A stretch of 64,000 bases of DNA. It comes from Pseudochrobactrum asaccharolyticum (GTDB taxonomy: Bacteria > Pseudomonadota > Alphaproteobacteria > Rhizobiales > Rhizobiaceae). This document shows positions 23,498 through 32,015 of the stretch, one piece after another. How positions within the stretch are numbered: the stretch's first letter is position 1; every line of letters starts with the position of its first letter. The stretch spans positions 162,672 to 226,671 of the forward strand of contig NZ_QNRH01000006.1 in assembly GCF_003314995.1 (NCBI RefSeq), given 5' to 3'. The notes beneath the pieces are model-generated. The model made no database searches. It had not been told where the DNA came from and saw only the letters and a program-made list of their open reading frames with translations. A program made the position numbers and the translations under genes.

Positions 23498-23602
23498 AGA
23501 GCATGTCTGGCTCAAATGTATTCATTTAGCGTTTGTGAACATGCGACACTTAAAAGAATTGAGACGCGAGCGCAGTGGGTACGATTAAACGCAACACGCT
23601 CT
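23498..23602. repeat. intergenic mosaic repeat, copy A2
   Basis: A 105-base element bounded by CTAGAGC and GCTCTAG. The right half (23559-23592) matches copy A1 at 18122-18154; the left half (GCATGTC, CTCAAATGTATTCATTT, GAACATGCGA) instead matches copy A3 at 56827-56880. It lies between dut and the Lrp-family gene. Confidence 0.85.
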
Positions 23603-23617
23603 AGAGTGCTGAAAACC

Positions 23618-24085
23618 TCAAAATAGCGGGATTTCCGTACTGTCTTTAATCTCTTCCATTACAAAAGAAGCCGAGACATCGGATAGCGGTACGCGGGTGA
23701 TCAGCTTCTGATAAAGCCGGTCATAGGCTTTCATATCTTCAATTCGGGCGCGTATAATATAATCGAGATCACCGCTCATCCGATAGACCCCGACAACCTC
23801 CGTCAGGGAGGTGACAGCTGCACGGAATTGCTCCAGCCATTTCGGATCGTGGTTGCTGGTGCGCACCAGCATGAAGACAGTGAGGCCAAGGCCGAGCTTA
23901 TCAGCATCCACAAGCGCGACGCGGGCTTTGAGGATCCCGTCATCCTCCAGACGCTTTACCCGTCGCCAGCAGGAATTACGCGACAGATGAATGCGCGCTG
24001 AAAGAGCATCAACAGAGAGTGTGGCATCTTTCTGCAGTTCCTGAAGAATGCGGCGGTCAATTTCATCTATATTTTGGCTCATCAT
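23618..24085 (-). CDS. Lrp/AsnC family transcriptional regulator
   Basis: About 155 residues from ATG 24085 (24082 is equally possible). The helix-turn-helix 'IDEIDRRILQELQKDATLSVDALSARIHLSRNSCWRRVKRLEDDGILKAR' is typical, and the RAM ligand domain is 'FMLVRTSNHDPKWLEQFRAAVTSLTEVVGVYRMSGDLDYIIRARIEDMKAYDRLYQKLI'. Such proteins form octamers that sense amino acids. It is divergent from the small DUF6356 gene and may regulate it. Upstream in-frame codons to 24142 are not family-like and cover the promoter region. Confidence 0.92.
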   Translation of the reverse strand: MMSQNIDEIDRRILQELQKDATLSVDALSARIHLSRNSCWRRVKRLEDDGILKARVALVDADKLGLGLTVFMLVRTSNHDPKWLEQFRAAVTSLTEVVGVYRMSGDLDYIIRARIEDMKAYDRLYQKLITRVPLSDVSASFVMEEIKDSTEIPLF

Positions 24086-24160
24086 GGGATAATTGTCCCG
24101 TAAAATTCCAATATCAAGAATATTTTGAGATAAAGTGCACAAAAAGCGGTGTTATTCTTT

Positions 24161-24189
24161 TTGACAGGTGCAGATGACTGCATTTTAAA
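24161..24189 (+). promoter_or_regulatory. sigma70-type promoter of the DUF6356 gene
   Basis: TTGACA (24161-24166), 17-base spacer, TTTAAA (24184-24189), about 20 bases before the ATG at 24210. Confidence 0.6.
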
Positions 24190-24209
24190 AATCATAACGG
24201 GGAAATATT

Positions 24210-24428
24210 ATGCAAACCAGAATCTCCCGCCTGTTTACTGACCATCCCGCATCGGTGGATGAGACTTATTTCCAGCATATGGCTTTTGCGGGCAAGTTTG
24301 CGCTCATGCTTTTTGCAGCCGCATTGGCTGCAATGATCCATGCAATTTTGCCATTTTTGTTTGAAAAGACTGCCAGCACGATTGTCGGTAAGCTCTATGC
24401 GAAAACGCATAAGCGCGGCACAGAGTAG
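24210..24428 (+). CDS. DUF6356 family small membrane protein
   Basis: The protein has 72 residues. 'LFTDHPASVDETYFQHMAFAGKFALMLFAAALAAMIHAILPFLFEKTASTIV' carries the HPxSVxETYxxHM and LPFLFEKTAS elements that I recall for DUF6356. One membrane helix spans about 29-50. GGGGAAA precedes the ATG. It is divergent from the Lrp-family gene. The function is unknown. Confidence 0.85.
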   Translation: MQTRISRLFTDHPASVDETYFQHMAFAGKFALMLFAAALAAMIHAILPFLFEKTASTIVGKLYAKTHKRGTE

Positions 24429-24524
24429 TCAATTATTAACCATATCGGGTGGAAGATCATCTTTGTGAGCGGCAGGAATGCTCTGCCGGTTATGATTTTT
24501 CACTGACCTGTCAGAGTGTCGTTC

Positions 24525-25349
24525 ATGTGTCGCTGGGCTGCGTATTTCGGATCAGATCTGTATCTTGAGGATATTATCACTTCGCCTTGCCATTCGCTGA
24601 TAGCGCAGAGCCATCACGCGCATGAGGCGAAAACCGCGACCAATGGCGATGGCTTTGGCGTGGCATGGTATGGTACGCGGGATGAACCGGGGCTGTATCG
24701 CGATCTGCTGCCCGCATGGTCTGACCAGAATTTGCGCAGTCTTGCACGCCAGATTAATTCACGGTTGTTTCTCGCTCATGTGCGTGCCTCCACAGGCGGA
24801 GAGACCAGCCGCACCAATTGCCATCCGTTTGTGTATCAGCGCTGGAGCTTTATGCATAACGGCCAGATCGGCAGTTTTGACCGGTTGCGCCGCCCGCTGG
24901 AAAGCCTGCTGCCGGATGCGTTATACAGCCATAAATCCGGTTCAACGGATTCAGAATTATTCTTTTTGCTAATGCTGCATTTCGGGCTGGATGATGATCC
25001 GCGCCATGCTCTGATGCGCACGGTTGAAACAATTTATGAAGCGGCGGATGCGGCGAAAGTACCGCCGTTTATCCGGTTGACCGCAGCGTTTTCTGACGGA
25101 CAGTCGCTCTATTCTGTGCGCTATGCCAGCGATATTTATGCGCCGACGCTCTATACAGCTAAAATGGCATCTGCCTCAGGGATTTGTGTTGTATCCGAGC
25201 CGCTGGATGGTGTGGCTGAAAACTGGATGGCAGTACCGCGCAATAGTTTTGTGACGATTGATAAGCCAACCCATATTTGCATCGAGCCGTTTATGGATGA
25301 TCAGTCTGTGGTTAAACCTGCCCCAACGCTGGCAGTTGTGGCAGGCTAA
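24525..25349 (+). CDS. class II glutamine amidotransferase (YafJ/EgtC-like)
   Basis: About 274 residues. After removal of Met, Cys2 of 'MCRWAAYFG' becomes the N-terminal nucleophile of an Ntn hydrolase, so the start must be ATG 24525 rather than the in-frame GTG at 24516. Family motifs are 'NGDGFGVAWYG', 'FLAHVRAST', 'NCHPFVYQRWSFMHNGQIGSF' and 'STDSELFFLLML'. The enzyme releases ammonia from glutamine or hydrolyses a related gamma-glutamyl amide; the acceptor partner is not encoded next to it, so the substrate is open. It is convergent with mbfA, with six bases between the stop codons. Confidence 0.9.
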   Translation: MCRWAAYFGSDLYLEDIITSPCHSLIAQSHHAHEAKTATNGDGFGVAWYGTRDEPGLYRDLLPAWSDQNLRSLARQINSRLFLAHVRASTGGETSRTNCHPFVYQRWSFMHNGQIGSFDRLRRPLESLLPDALYSHKSGSTDSELFFLLMLHFGLDDDPRHALMRTVETIYEAADAAKVPPFIRLTAAFSDGQSLYSVRYASDIYAPTLYTAKMASASGICVVSEPLDGVAENWMAVPRNSFVTIDKPTHICIEPFMDDQSVVKPAPTLAVVAG

Positions 25350-25355
25350 TACCGA

Positions 25356-26339
25356 TCAGGCATTACCGATCAGAATACCGGCTGCGAGCACCAATGCGCC
25401 GCCGAGAACGACCTGAAATGCTGCGCGCATGAACGGCGTTTCCATAAAGCGGTTCTGAATATAAGCAATCGCCCAGAGTTCGATGAACACGATGATGACG
25501 GCAATGCCGGTCGCTGTCCAGAAATCGGAGATCAGGTAAGGCAGGGCATGACCAAGGCCGCCAAGCGTGGTCATAATACCGCTGGCAAGACCTCGCTTGA
25601 CCGGTGAGCCACGGCCTGAGAGCTTGCCGTCATCATGGGCAGCTTCTGTGAAGCCCATAGAAATACCGGCACCCACGGAAGCCGAAAGACCGACAAGAAA
25701 TGTCTGCCATGTATCTTGGGTGGCAAAGGCGGCGGCAAAAATCGGTGCCAGCGTGGAGACTGAACCATCCATCAGTCCGGCGAGACCTGGCTGAATATAG
25801 GTCAGGATCAGCTGTTTACGCTCACCGGCACGTTCTTCATCCTGAACATTATCCGGTGTCAGCTTCTCCTCCAGATGATGGGCACGCTGTTCATGGTGCT
25901 TTTCTTCCAACGCCAGATCGCCCAGCAATTTACGGGTTGGTGCATCGGAAACACGTTTGGCGGCTTGTTCATAGAAGCGCGCCGCCTGTTCCTCCATCTG
26001 CGCTGCCATATTGCGCACTTTGTCGATACCGAGCGGGCGCACCAGCCAGTCGGGTTTGCGTTCATAATAACCGCGCACATGCTCGCGGCGGATCAGCGGA
26101 ATATTGTCACCAAAACGCTGCTGGTGCAGTTCAATCAGGCGCGCACGGTGGTTATGTTCCTCTTCGGCCATCGCCTCAAAGATTTTCGCTGATTGCGGGT
26201 AAGCCTCGCGCAATCCGTCTGCATAGCTGAGATAGATGCGGGCATCGTCTTCTTCAGAGGAGATGGCCAGCGCCAATATTTCCTGCTCTGAGAGACTGTC
26301 AAAAGACCGGCGCGATGAAGAGAAGAGGGAAGAGAACAT
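25356..26339 (-). CDS. mbfA: membrane-bound ferritin MbfA (ferritin-like domain fused to VIT1-type transporter)
   Basis: The protein has 327 residues. The N-terminal half (about 15-170) is a ferritin-like/erythrin four-helix bundle with di-iron ligands in 'SSEEDDARIY', 'AEEEHNHRARLIELH', 'QMEEQAARFYEQAA' and 'ALEEKHHEQRAHHLEE'. The C-terminal half is a VIT1/CCC1-type membrane domain: 'IQPGLAGLMDGSVSTLAPIFAAAFAT', 'GLSASVGAGISMGFTEAAHDDG' and three further helices. MbfA proteins of rhizobia and Brucella export iron and protect against iron and peroxide. Two ICE boxes lie just upstream, the known target of Irr, so repression in low iron and expression in high iron are predicted. Confidence 0.95.
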   Translation of the reverse strand: MFSSLFSSSRRSFDSLSEQEILALAISSEEDDARIYLSYADGLREAYPQSAKIFEAMAEEEHNHRARLIELHQQRFGDNIPLIRREHVRGYYERKPDWLVRPLGIDKVRNMAAQMEEQAARFYEQAAKRVSDAPTRKLLGDLALEEKHHEQRAHHLEEKLTPDNVQDEERAGERKQLILTYIQPGLAGLMDGSVSTLAPIFAAAFATQDTWQTFLVGLSASVGAGISMGFTEAAHDDGKLSGRGSPVKRGLASGIMTTLGGLGHALPYLISDFWTATGIAVIIVFIELWAIAYIQNRFMETPFMRAAFQVVLGGALVLAAGILIGNA

Positions 26340-26350
26340 GAGAGTTCCTT

Positions 26351-26392
26351 TTTAGAATTACTCTAAACTGAATAATTTAGAATAATTCTAAA
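26351..26392 (-). promoter_or_regulatory. tandem ICE boxes (Irr operator) of mbfA
   Basis: Two copies of a 17-base palindrome: TTTAGAATTACTCTAAA (26351-26367, one mismatch) and TTTAGAATAATTCTAAA (26376-26392, perfect). Their centres are 25 bases apart, 11-54 bases before the mbfA start codon. They match the TTTAGAA-N3-TTCTAAA iron-control element bound by Irr. Confidence 0.9.
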
Positions 26393-26423
26393 ATCAAGTG
26401 ATTTGTGCTTACGTGATATTCGC

Positions 26424-26921
26424 TTATTTTGTGAGAATACGCTGCATCAGCACCAGATCAAGCCAGCGGTCAAATTTGCGACCAACCTGTGGGAGCAGTC
26501 CTGTTTGGATGAAACCATGCTTTTCATGCAAGCGCAGCGATGCTGTATTCTGCGCTTCAATCGCACCCAGCAATACATGAATATTATTGGCGGCAGCATG
26601 CTCCAGCAAAGCCCGCATCAACTGGTCACCGGCTCCTTTGCCGCGGGCATGGCCTGCGATGTAGATCGATAATTCTGCTGTGTGTTTATAACATTCGAAA
26701 GCACGGAAGGCACCATAGCTGGCATAGCCGAGAAGCTGATCATCTTCGGTCAGAACCAGTACCGGAAAACCGGAATTTTGGCGTGACAACAGCCAATCCG
26801 CACGGTTTTTCAGGTCAACCGGCTGGCTGATAAAAACTGCCGTCGTATTGGCAATTGCATCATTATAAATATCAAGAATTGCAGGCAGATGGGGCGTGTC
26901 GGCGTGCTGTATGCTCAGCAT
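26424..26921 (-). CDS. GNAT N-acetyltransferase (phosphinothricin/methionine-sulfoximine acetyltransferase-like)
   Basis: The protein has 165 residues. 'HLPAILDIYNDAIANTTAVF', 'FPVLVLTEDDQLLGYASYGAFRAFECYKHTAELSIYIAGHARGKGAGDQLMRALLEHA' and 'LGAIEAQNTASLRLHEKHGFIQTGLLPQVGRKFDRWLDLVLMQR' are a near-textbook PAT/MnaT-type acetyltransferase, with acetyl-CoA loop RGKGAG and 'S-x-x-L-H-E-K-H-G-F'. Such enzymes acetylate methionine sulfoximine, methionine sulfone or phosphinothricin. It lies upstream of the mbfA operator on the same strand but is separated from mbfA by that promoter, so the two are not obviously one unit. Confidence 0.88.
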   Translation of the reverse strand: MLSIQHADTPHLPAILDIYNDAIANTTAVFISQPVDLKNRADWLLSRQNSGFPVLVLTEDDQLLGYASYGAFRAFECYKHTAELSIYIAGHARGKGAGDQLMRALLEHAAANNIHVLLGAIEAQNTASLRLHEKHGFIQTGLLPQVGRKFDRWLDLVLMQRILTK

Positions 26922-26934
26922 GATCTGCTTTCAT

Positions 26935-26972
26935 AAAAAATGGCGGACAAGAAAATCTTATCCGCCACTTTT
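26935..26972 (-). terminator. Rho-independent terminator of malate synthase G gene
   Basis: GTGGCGGATAAG / CTTGTCCGCCA stem on the minus strand followed by TTTTTT. Confidence 0.85.
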
Positions 26973-27060
26973 ATGCCGCTTATGAAAAGCGTCAAGAATT
27001 TATTTGCTGTTACTTATTGTTGGCAGCATTGTGGCTGTGCATTATCGTGGCCATCAAGCG

Positions 27061-29250
27061 TTACGCTTGATTACGAGATGCTTTGAACTGCAAGCGGCGG
27101 GCATGAAGAACCGGCTCGGTATAACCATTTGGTTGTTCACGACCTTTAAATACCAGCTCACAGGCAGCCTGAAATGCAATAGATGCATTGAAGTCTTTTG
27201 CCATTGGCAAATAGGCTGCATCATCCGCATTCTGGGCATCTACAACCGCGGCCATGCGTTTCATGGTTTCCATCACCTGCGCTTCGCTGACAATGCCATG
27301 ATGCAGCCAGTTAGCGATGTGCTGGGCGGAGATACGCAGGGTTGCGCGATCTTCCATCAGGCCGACATTGTTGATGTCCGGCACTTTGGAGCAGCCAACG
27401 CCCTGATCAATCCAGCGCACCACATAGCCCAGAATACCCTGCGCATTATTATCGATCTCTGCCTGTACGTCTGCTGGTGCCCAATTGGTGTCACGGGCGA
27501 CAGGAACTGTCAGGATATCTTCAAGCTTGGCTTTTGTGCGCGATTTGAGCTGGTTTTGAACCGCAGCCACATCGATCTTATGGTAATGGGTAGCATGAAG
27601 CGTTGCGGCTGTTGGTGAAGGCACCCATGCGGTATTGGCACCGGCTTTCGGATGGGCGATTTTCTGTTCGAGCATTGCAGCCATCAAATCCGGCATGGCC
27701 CACATGCCCTTACCGATCTGTGCATGGCCGGTCAGGCCACAGGCAAGGCCGGTATCCACGTTCCAGTTTTCATAGGCCGCAATCCATGCAGCCTGTTTCA
27801 TATCGCCTTTACGGATAACAGGGCCTGCTTCCATCGAGGTGTGAATTTCATCACCGGTGCGATCAAGGAAGCCGGTATTGATGAAGAAGACACGTTCTTT
27901 GGCTGCGCGGATGGCTTCTTTGAGGTTCACCGTCATGCGGCGTTCTTCATCCATAATACCCATTTTCAGCGTATTGGTTTTTAAGCCGGCCAATGCTTCA
28001 GCACGGGCGAAAATATCAGAAGCAAAAGCAACTTCTTCCGGACCATGCATTTTCGGTTTTACAATATAGACCGAGCCGGTGCGGGAGTTGAGATGTGTGC
28101 CTTTGAGCTTGCCATCCTGTGTGCCGATATCGTGCAGGGCGATAACAGCGGTGAAGGCTGCATCGAGAATACCTTCCGGAATCTCATTGCCTTCGCTGTC
28201 CAGAATAGCCGGATTGGTCATCAGGTGGCCGACATTGCGGATCAGCAGAATTGAGCGGCCAGGTAAGGTGAGGGCAGAGCCATCCGCTGCGGTATAGCTG
28301 CGGTCCGCATTGAGTTTGCGGGTGATGGTTTTGCCACCCTTGTCAAAACTCTCTGACAGGGTACCTTTGAACAGGCCGAGAATATTGCGGTAAGCGAGAA
28401 CCTTATCGGCTGCGTCAACAGCAGCAACAGAATCTTCACAATCCTGAATGGTGCTGAGGGCAGATTCCAGTGTGATGTCAGCAATATGTGCCGGATCGTT
28501 TTTACCGATGACATGGTTTGCATCGCAACGGATCTCGATATGCAGGCCGTTGTTTTTTAAAAGCACGAGGGTAGGCGCAGATGTATCACCCTGATAACCA
28601 GCAAAGCTCTGGCCGTCTTTCAGGCTGGCAGATTTGCCATTGCTGAGGGATAGTGTGAGCTGGCCACCGGCAATTTTGAAACCGGTAACGTCATTCCAGT
28701 GACCTTCTGTCAGCGGGGTTGCTTCATCAAGGAACGCTTTAGCCCAGGCGATAACTTTTTCGCCGCGAACCGGATTGTATGCTTTGCCTTTTTCTGCACC
28801 ATTGTCTTCGCTGATCGCATCGGTGCCATAAAGTGCGTCATAGAGCGAGCCCCAGCGCGCATTGGCAGCATTCAGAGCATAACGGGCATTCATCACCGGA
28901 ACAACGAGCTGCGGGCCTGCAAGGCTGGTAATTTCAGAATCAACATTGGCCGTTGAAACCTGAAAATCTTCTCCTTCCGGCATGAGATAGCCGATTTCGC
29001 GCAAATAGGCCTGATAATCTGCCATCGAGTAATTGCGGTTGGCTTTGTACCACGCGTCGAGTTTAGCCTGCAGGTCATCACGCTTGGCAAGCAAAGCCTT
29101 GTTGTGCGGTGCAAGGTCTTTGACCATAGCGGCGAGACCGTTCCAGAAATCACCGGCAGCTATGCCTGTATCCGGCAGAACTTCCTTTTCAAGAAAACTG
29201 CTCAGTTCCTGATCAACCTGCAAACCTGCATGTTCAATACGACCACTCAT
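27061..29250 (-). CDS. glcB: malate synthase G
   Basis: The protein has 729 residues, the usual size for the monomeric G isoform, which condenses glyoxylate and acetyl-CoA to malate in the glyoxylate shunt. Family hallmarks are '[42 protein letters not shown]', '[29 protein letters not shown]' and '[25 protein letters not shown]' type segments, with catalytic residues in the barrel and the C-terminal plug. ATG 29250 follows GGGAG; the GTG just before it at 29253 is less likely. It stands alone. No isocitrate lyase is in the window. Confidence 0.97.
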   Translation of the reverse strand: MSGRIEHAGLQVDQELSSFLEKEVLPDTGIAAGDFWNGLAAMVKDLAPHNKALLAKRDDLQAKLDAWYKANRNYSMADYQAYLREIGYLMPEGEDFQVSTANVDSEITSLAGPQLVVPVMNARYALNAANARWGSLYDALYGTDAISEDNGAEKGKAYNPVRGEKVIAWAKAFLDEATPLTEGHWNDVTGFKIAGGQLTLSLSNGKSASLKDGQSFAGYQGDTSAPTLVLLKNNGLHIEIRCDANHVIGKNDPAHIADITLESALSTIQDCEDSVAAVDAADKVLAYRNILGLFKGTLSESFDKGGKTITRKLNADRSYTAADGSALTLPGRSILLIRNVGHLMTNPAILDSEGNEIPEGILDAAFTAVIALHDIGTQDGKLKGTHLNSRTGSVYIVKPKMHGPEEVAFASDIFARAEALAGLKTNTLKMGIMDEERRMTVNLKEAIRAAKERVFFINTGFLDRTGDEIHTSMEAGPVIRKGDMKQAAWIAAYENWNVDTGLACGLTGHAQIGKGMWAMPDLMAAMLEQKIAHPKAGANTAWVPSPTAATLHATHYHKIDVAAVQNQLKSRTKAKLEDILTVPVARDTNWAPADVQAEIDNNAQGILGYVVRWIDQGVGCSKVPDINNVGLMEDRATLRISAQHIANWLHHGIVSEAQVMETMKRMAAVVDAQNADDAAYLPMAKDFNASIAFQAACELVFKGREQPNGYTEPVLHARRLQFKASRNQA

Positions 29251-29253
29251 CAC

Positions 29254-29757
29254 TCGGCTCCCTGTCTGATTTCGGTGTTAACCGGCTTCTCTTTTGCAGC
29301 TTAGTCTGAAGCAGATGCAAAAGGGAAGCGCAGTTATGGCTTTGTTTTGTCAAAGCTGTCAAATTATGTTTACATAATTGTCTACAATATTGAAAGCGCA
29401 TATTTGCATAAATGAGACATGAATGCATTTCGAGGTGGCAATGTTTGTGTTTTTGCGTTTTGAAAGCTGATTTGATTACATATTTATTTAAAACAGAGTG
29501 CGAATAGAAATTGACTGATAAACAGTCTGGCTTCACAATACTGACATGTCCTGCTTACATATTATGACCGGTAAAAGCATTCGTTTTTCACGTATCATTC
29601 TGTCAGGTACATTGAAGAGTGAAGCACCTCAGGAAATATAGCTGGCAGAGACGCAGTGAAATACATGCAGGGTGAACCGGAACGGTCACCTTTCTCTTGA
29701 AGCTGCATTCCGCAATCAGGCAACGACTGTTTGCGGAGTGTTCAAAGGAGGTGTTTC
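29254..29757. other. low-GC intergenic region between glcB and the HNH gene
   Basis: About 500 bases between divergent genes, visibly AT-rich (29340-29520). It must hold both promoters. I find no convincing gene: the open frame at 29234-29536 on the minus strand overlaps the glcB start and reads like noise. No repeat or RNA structure stood out. Confidence 0.5.
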
Positions 29758-30315
29758 TTGAATATTGCAGCTTTTGCCGGCAAGTTGCCGGCATTGGTAC
29801 TGAATGCGGATTTTCGCCCGCTCAGTTATTATCCTTTATCGCTGTGGTCGTGGCAGGATGCGATCAAAGCTGTGTTTCTCAATCGTGTAAATATTGTTGC
29901 GGAATATGATACGGAGGTCAGTTCTCCGAGCTTTGCAATGCGATTACCCAGCGTTATCAGTCTGAAAACCTATATAGCGCCGCCGACCTATCCGGCTTTC
30001 ACCCGCTTTAATGTGTTCTTACGTGATCGCTTTGAGTGTCAGTATTGCGGTGCGCATCATGATCTGACTTTCGATCATGTGATACCGCGTTGCAGCGGTG
30101 GTGAGACGACGTGGGAAAATGTGGTGGCAGCCTGTTCGCCTTGTAATTTGCGCAAGGGCGGCATGATGCCGGCTAAAGCCCAAATGTGGCCGCGACAAAA
30201 ACCCTATATGCCCAGTGTTTTTGATTTGCATAAGAATGGCAGGCGGTTTCCGCCAAACCATTTGCATGAAAGCTGGATGGATTATTTGTATTGGGATGTG
30301 GAACTGGAGCCGTAA
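29758..30315 (+). CDS. HNH endonuclease family protein
   Basis: About 185 residues from TTG 29758, chosen because AAAGGAGGTG sits directly upstream and because 'MNIAAFAGKLPALVLNADFRPLSYYPLSLWSW' is the usual N-terminus. The HNH core is 'FECQYCGAHHDLTFDHVIPRCSGGETTWENVVAACSPCNLRKGG', with two CxxC zinc pairs and the DH...N...C/H pattern. Such solitary chromosomal HNH proteins are widespread in alphaproteobacteria without known target; no toxin-antitoxin or restriction partner lies nearby. It ends in a terminator that overlaps the stop codon. Confidence 0.9.
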   Translation: MNIAAFAGKLPALVLNADFRPLSYYPLSLWSWQDAIKAVFLNRVNIVAEYDTEVSSPSFAMRLPSVISLKTYIAPPTYPAFTRFNVFLRDRFECQYCGAHHDLTFDHVIPRCSGGETTWENVVAACSPCNLRKGGMMPAKAQMWPRQKPYMPSVFDLHKNGRRFPPNHLHESWMDYLYWDVELEP

Positions 30316-30338
30316 ACAACAGCTCCGGTTCTTTTTTA
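30301..30338 (+). terminator. terminator overlapping the HNH stop codon
   Basis: GAACTGGAGC / GCTCCGGTTC followed by TTTTTT; the stem begins inside the last codons of the HNH gene. Confidence 0.85.
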
Positions 30339-30343
30339 TTGTC

Positions 30344-30871
30344 TTATTTGCGGGTTTTCAGCGAAGCGCCGTAAAAAGCGATAATGGCCAAAATCAGCGA
30401 TGCAACACCGTTCCAGCCGGCAAAGGAAATGCCGAGGAAACGACCGGCAGCTACATCACAAGCTGCAGGCTTCACGGCATTGAGATCGCCGAGCAGATTG
30501 CCCGCGCTGGTGGTAATGGAAACCGCGCCTGTAGCGCAATCGGCAGGACCTGCCCAGAATTTCCATTCCACGCCTGAATGATAGACAGAAAGAATAAGGC
30601 CATAGGTCATCAGCAATCCGGCGACAAACAGGAAAAGGCGTGTGAGTTTTTCTGATTTGCCGAGTGCGGCCAGCAGAGCGCTGATGAGCATCAGAGGAAC
30701 GCCGACATAATAGGGAATACGTTCTTCAAGGCATAGTTTGCACGGCAGATATCCGCCAATATACTGAAATGCTAGGGCTGTGCCCACAACACCGGCCATG
30801 CTAACCGCAAGAAAGCCTGAAACAAAGGTGTGTTGCTTGCGGATTTGAGAAGATGTACCGGCTGAAGACAC
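30344..30871 (-). CDS. dsbB: disulfide bond formation protein B family
   Basis: The protein has 175 residues with four predicted membrane helices. The first periplasmic loop contains the redox pair 'YLPCKLCLEERIPYY', and the second loop holds two more cysteines, 'AGPADCATGAVS' and 'KPAACDVAAGRF'. This matches DsbB, which reoxidises DsbA and passes electrons to ubiquinone in the inner membrane. It starts 83 bases after the yqaA-like gene on the same strand, and the pair is probably one transcript. No dsbA is nearby. Confidence 0.9.
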   Translation of the reverse strand: MSSAGTSSQIRKQHTFVSGFLAVSMAGVVGTALAFQYIGGYLPCKLCLEERIPYYVGVPLMLISALLAALGKSEKLTRLFLFVAGLLMTYGLILSVYHSGVEWKFWAGPADCATGAVSITTSAGNLLGDLNAVKPAACDVAAGRFLGISFAGWNGVASLILAIIAFYGASLKTRK

Positions 30872-30954
30872 GGGAAAATCCTTGTTACATAAATCAATTT
30901 GAAATCAGCACAGCCATGTTCATGTGGCATAAACATGGCTGATTTTGTGGTTTC

Positions 30955-31545
30955 TTATGCGTGAAGATATTTGACGACCATAAATAACAGAATCAAAATG
31001 ACGGCAACGGTTGCTGCAATCAGGCCGAGGCGTTTTTCGATGAAGTTGCGGATCGGTTCGCCAAAACGCTGCAACAACCACGCCAACAAGAAAAAACGTG
31101 CGCCACGGGTGATGATGGCTGAGAGAATAAACAGCCAGATATTCACCCCTGCAGCACCGGACAGGATGGTGACAACTTTCATCGGCGGCAGGTGCGACAG
31201 GCCGGAGGTGATGAGCAGCAGCAGAATCATGTCTGCGCTGGTGCTGCCGCGCATGGCTTCAAAAGTATCAAGCTTGCCGTAAAAGTGCAGAACCGGTTTT
31301 GCAACAGCTTCATAGGCATAATGACCGATATACCAGCCGAGAATGCCGCCGAGCACCGACATTACAGTGGCAATTATCGCGTAATGCCAGACTTTTTTCG
31401 GACGGGCGATACCCATTGGCACAAACAGAACATCAGCCGGAATCAGAAAGACGGAGCTTTCAAGAAAAGCAATGACGGCCAGCCAGGCAGCCGCGGATTT
31501 GCGGGCTGCAAGGGAAATGGTCCAGTCATAGAGTTTGCGCAGCAT
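30955..31545 (-). CDS. YqaA/DedA family (VTT domain) membrane protein
   Basis: The protein has 196 residues. Helices at about 15-45, 52-75, 100-130, 135-160 and 170-193 surround 'FLESSVFLIPADVLFVPMGIARPKKVWHYAIIATVMSVLGGILGWYIGHYA', the signature of YqaA-type SNARE-associated/VTT proteins. Related DedA proteins are undecaprenyl-phosphate or phospholipid flippases; YqaA itself has no proven role. It is upstream of dsbB on the same strand. Confidence 0.88.
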   Translation of the reverse strand: MLRKLYDWTISLAARKSAAAWLAVIAFLESSVFLIPADVLFVPMGIARPKKVWHYAIIATVMSVLGGILGWYIGHYAYEAVAKPVLHFYGKLDTFEAMRGSTSADMILLLLITSGLSHLPPMKVVTILSGAAGVNIWLFILSAIITRGARFFLLAWLLQRFGEPIRNFIEKRLGLIAATVAVILILLFMVVKYLHA

Positions 31546-31755
31546 GGGAATCTCTGTCGGTTATCAGCAGGGAGGGCACAGGCAACAGCCATGTGAAATT
31601 TTGCTGTCGTATGTAAAGCGAAAACCTGTGCAGGGCAATGCGCGATGACACTCTAAGCAATGCCTGAGGCCTCGGAAATTGCGGTCTGCTGCTGGTTGTT
31701 TTAACGCCTGAATGAATTTTGTTGAAATAATATTGAAACAAATGAGATTTCCCAG

Positions 31756-31782
31756 TTGACGACAGGGCTGTTCTCACTATAT
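31756..31782 (+). promoter_or_regulatory. promoter of tRNA-Leu
   Basis: GTTGAC (TTGACG at 31756-31761) and CTATAT (31777-31782), 15-16 bases apart, about 48 bases before the mature tRNA; they resemble the rhizobial CTTGAC-N17-CTATAT sigma70 consensus. Confidence 0.6.
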
Positions 31783-31829
31783 TTCGGCGCACCAGGGCAG
31801 CGCTTTGAATGCAAAGTGCCTGCAAATGT

Positions 31830-31914
31830 GCGGGTGTGGTGGAACTGGTAGACGCGCCGGACTCAAAATCCGGTTCCGAAAGGAGTGTCGGTTCGATTCC
31901 GACCACCCGCACCA
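31830..31914 (+). tRNA. tRNA-Leu (anticodon CAA)
   Basis: 85 bases including the encoded CCA. The acceptor stem GCGGGTG pairs with CACCCGC, the D arm is GTGGAACTGGTAGACGC, and the anticodon stem CCGGA / TCCGG encloses CTCAAAA (anticodon CAA). A long class II variable arm and the T arm GTCGGTTCGATTCCGAC follow. All arms pair without mismatch. Confidence 0.97.
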
Positions 31915-32015
31915 CTTTTATCTTTATACAATATAGATTTTATCTTTACTTCAAAGAGTGAACATTTCCCTTGAGGGAAGCAGAGTCTTCGCATGACGGT
32001 TGAATAATCTTCTGT

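Noticed and set aside
29234..29536. A 100-codon minus-strand frame upstream of glcB
   Set aside because: Overlaps the start and ribosome binding site of glcB, is Cys/His/Lys-rich noise and lies in AT-rich promoter DNA.
29670..29700. GGAAC before the HNH gene as an EcfG site
   Set aside because: The bases 16-17 downstream read AAGC, not CGTT or CATT.
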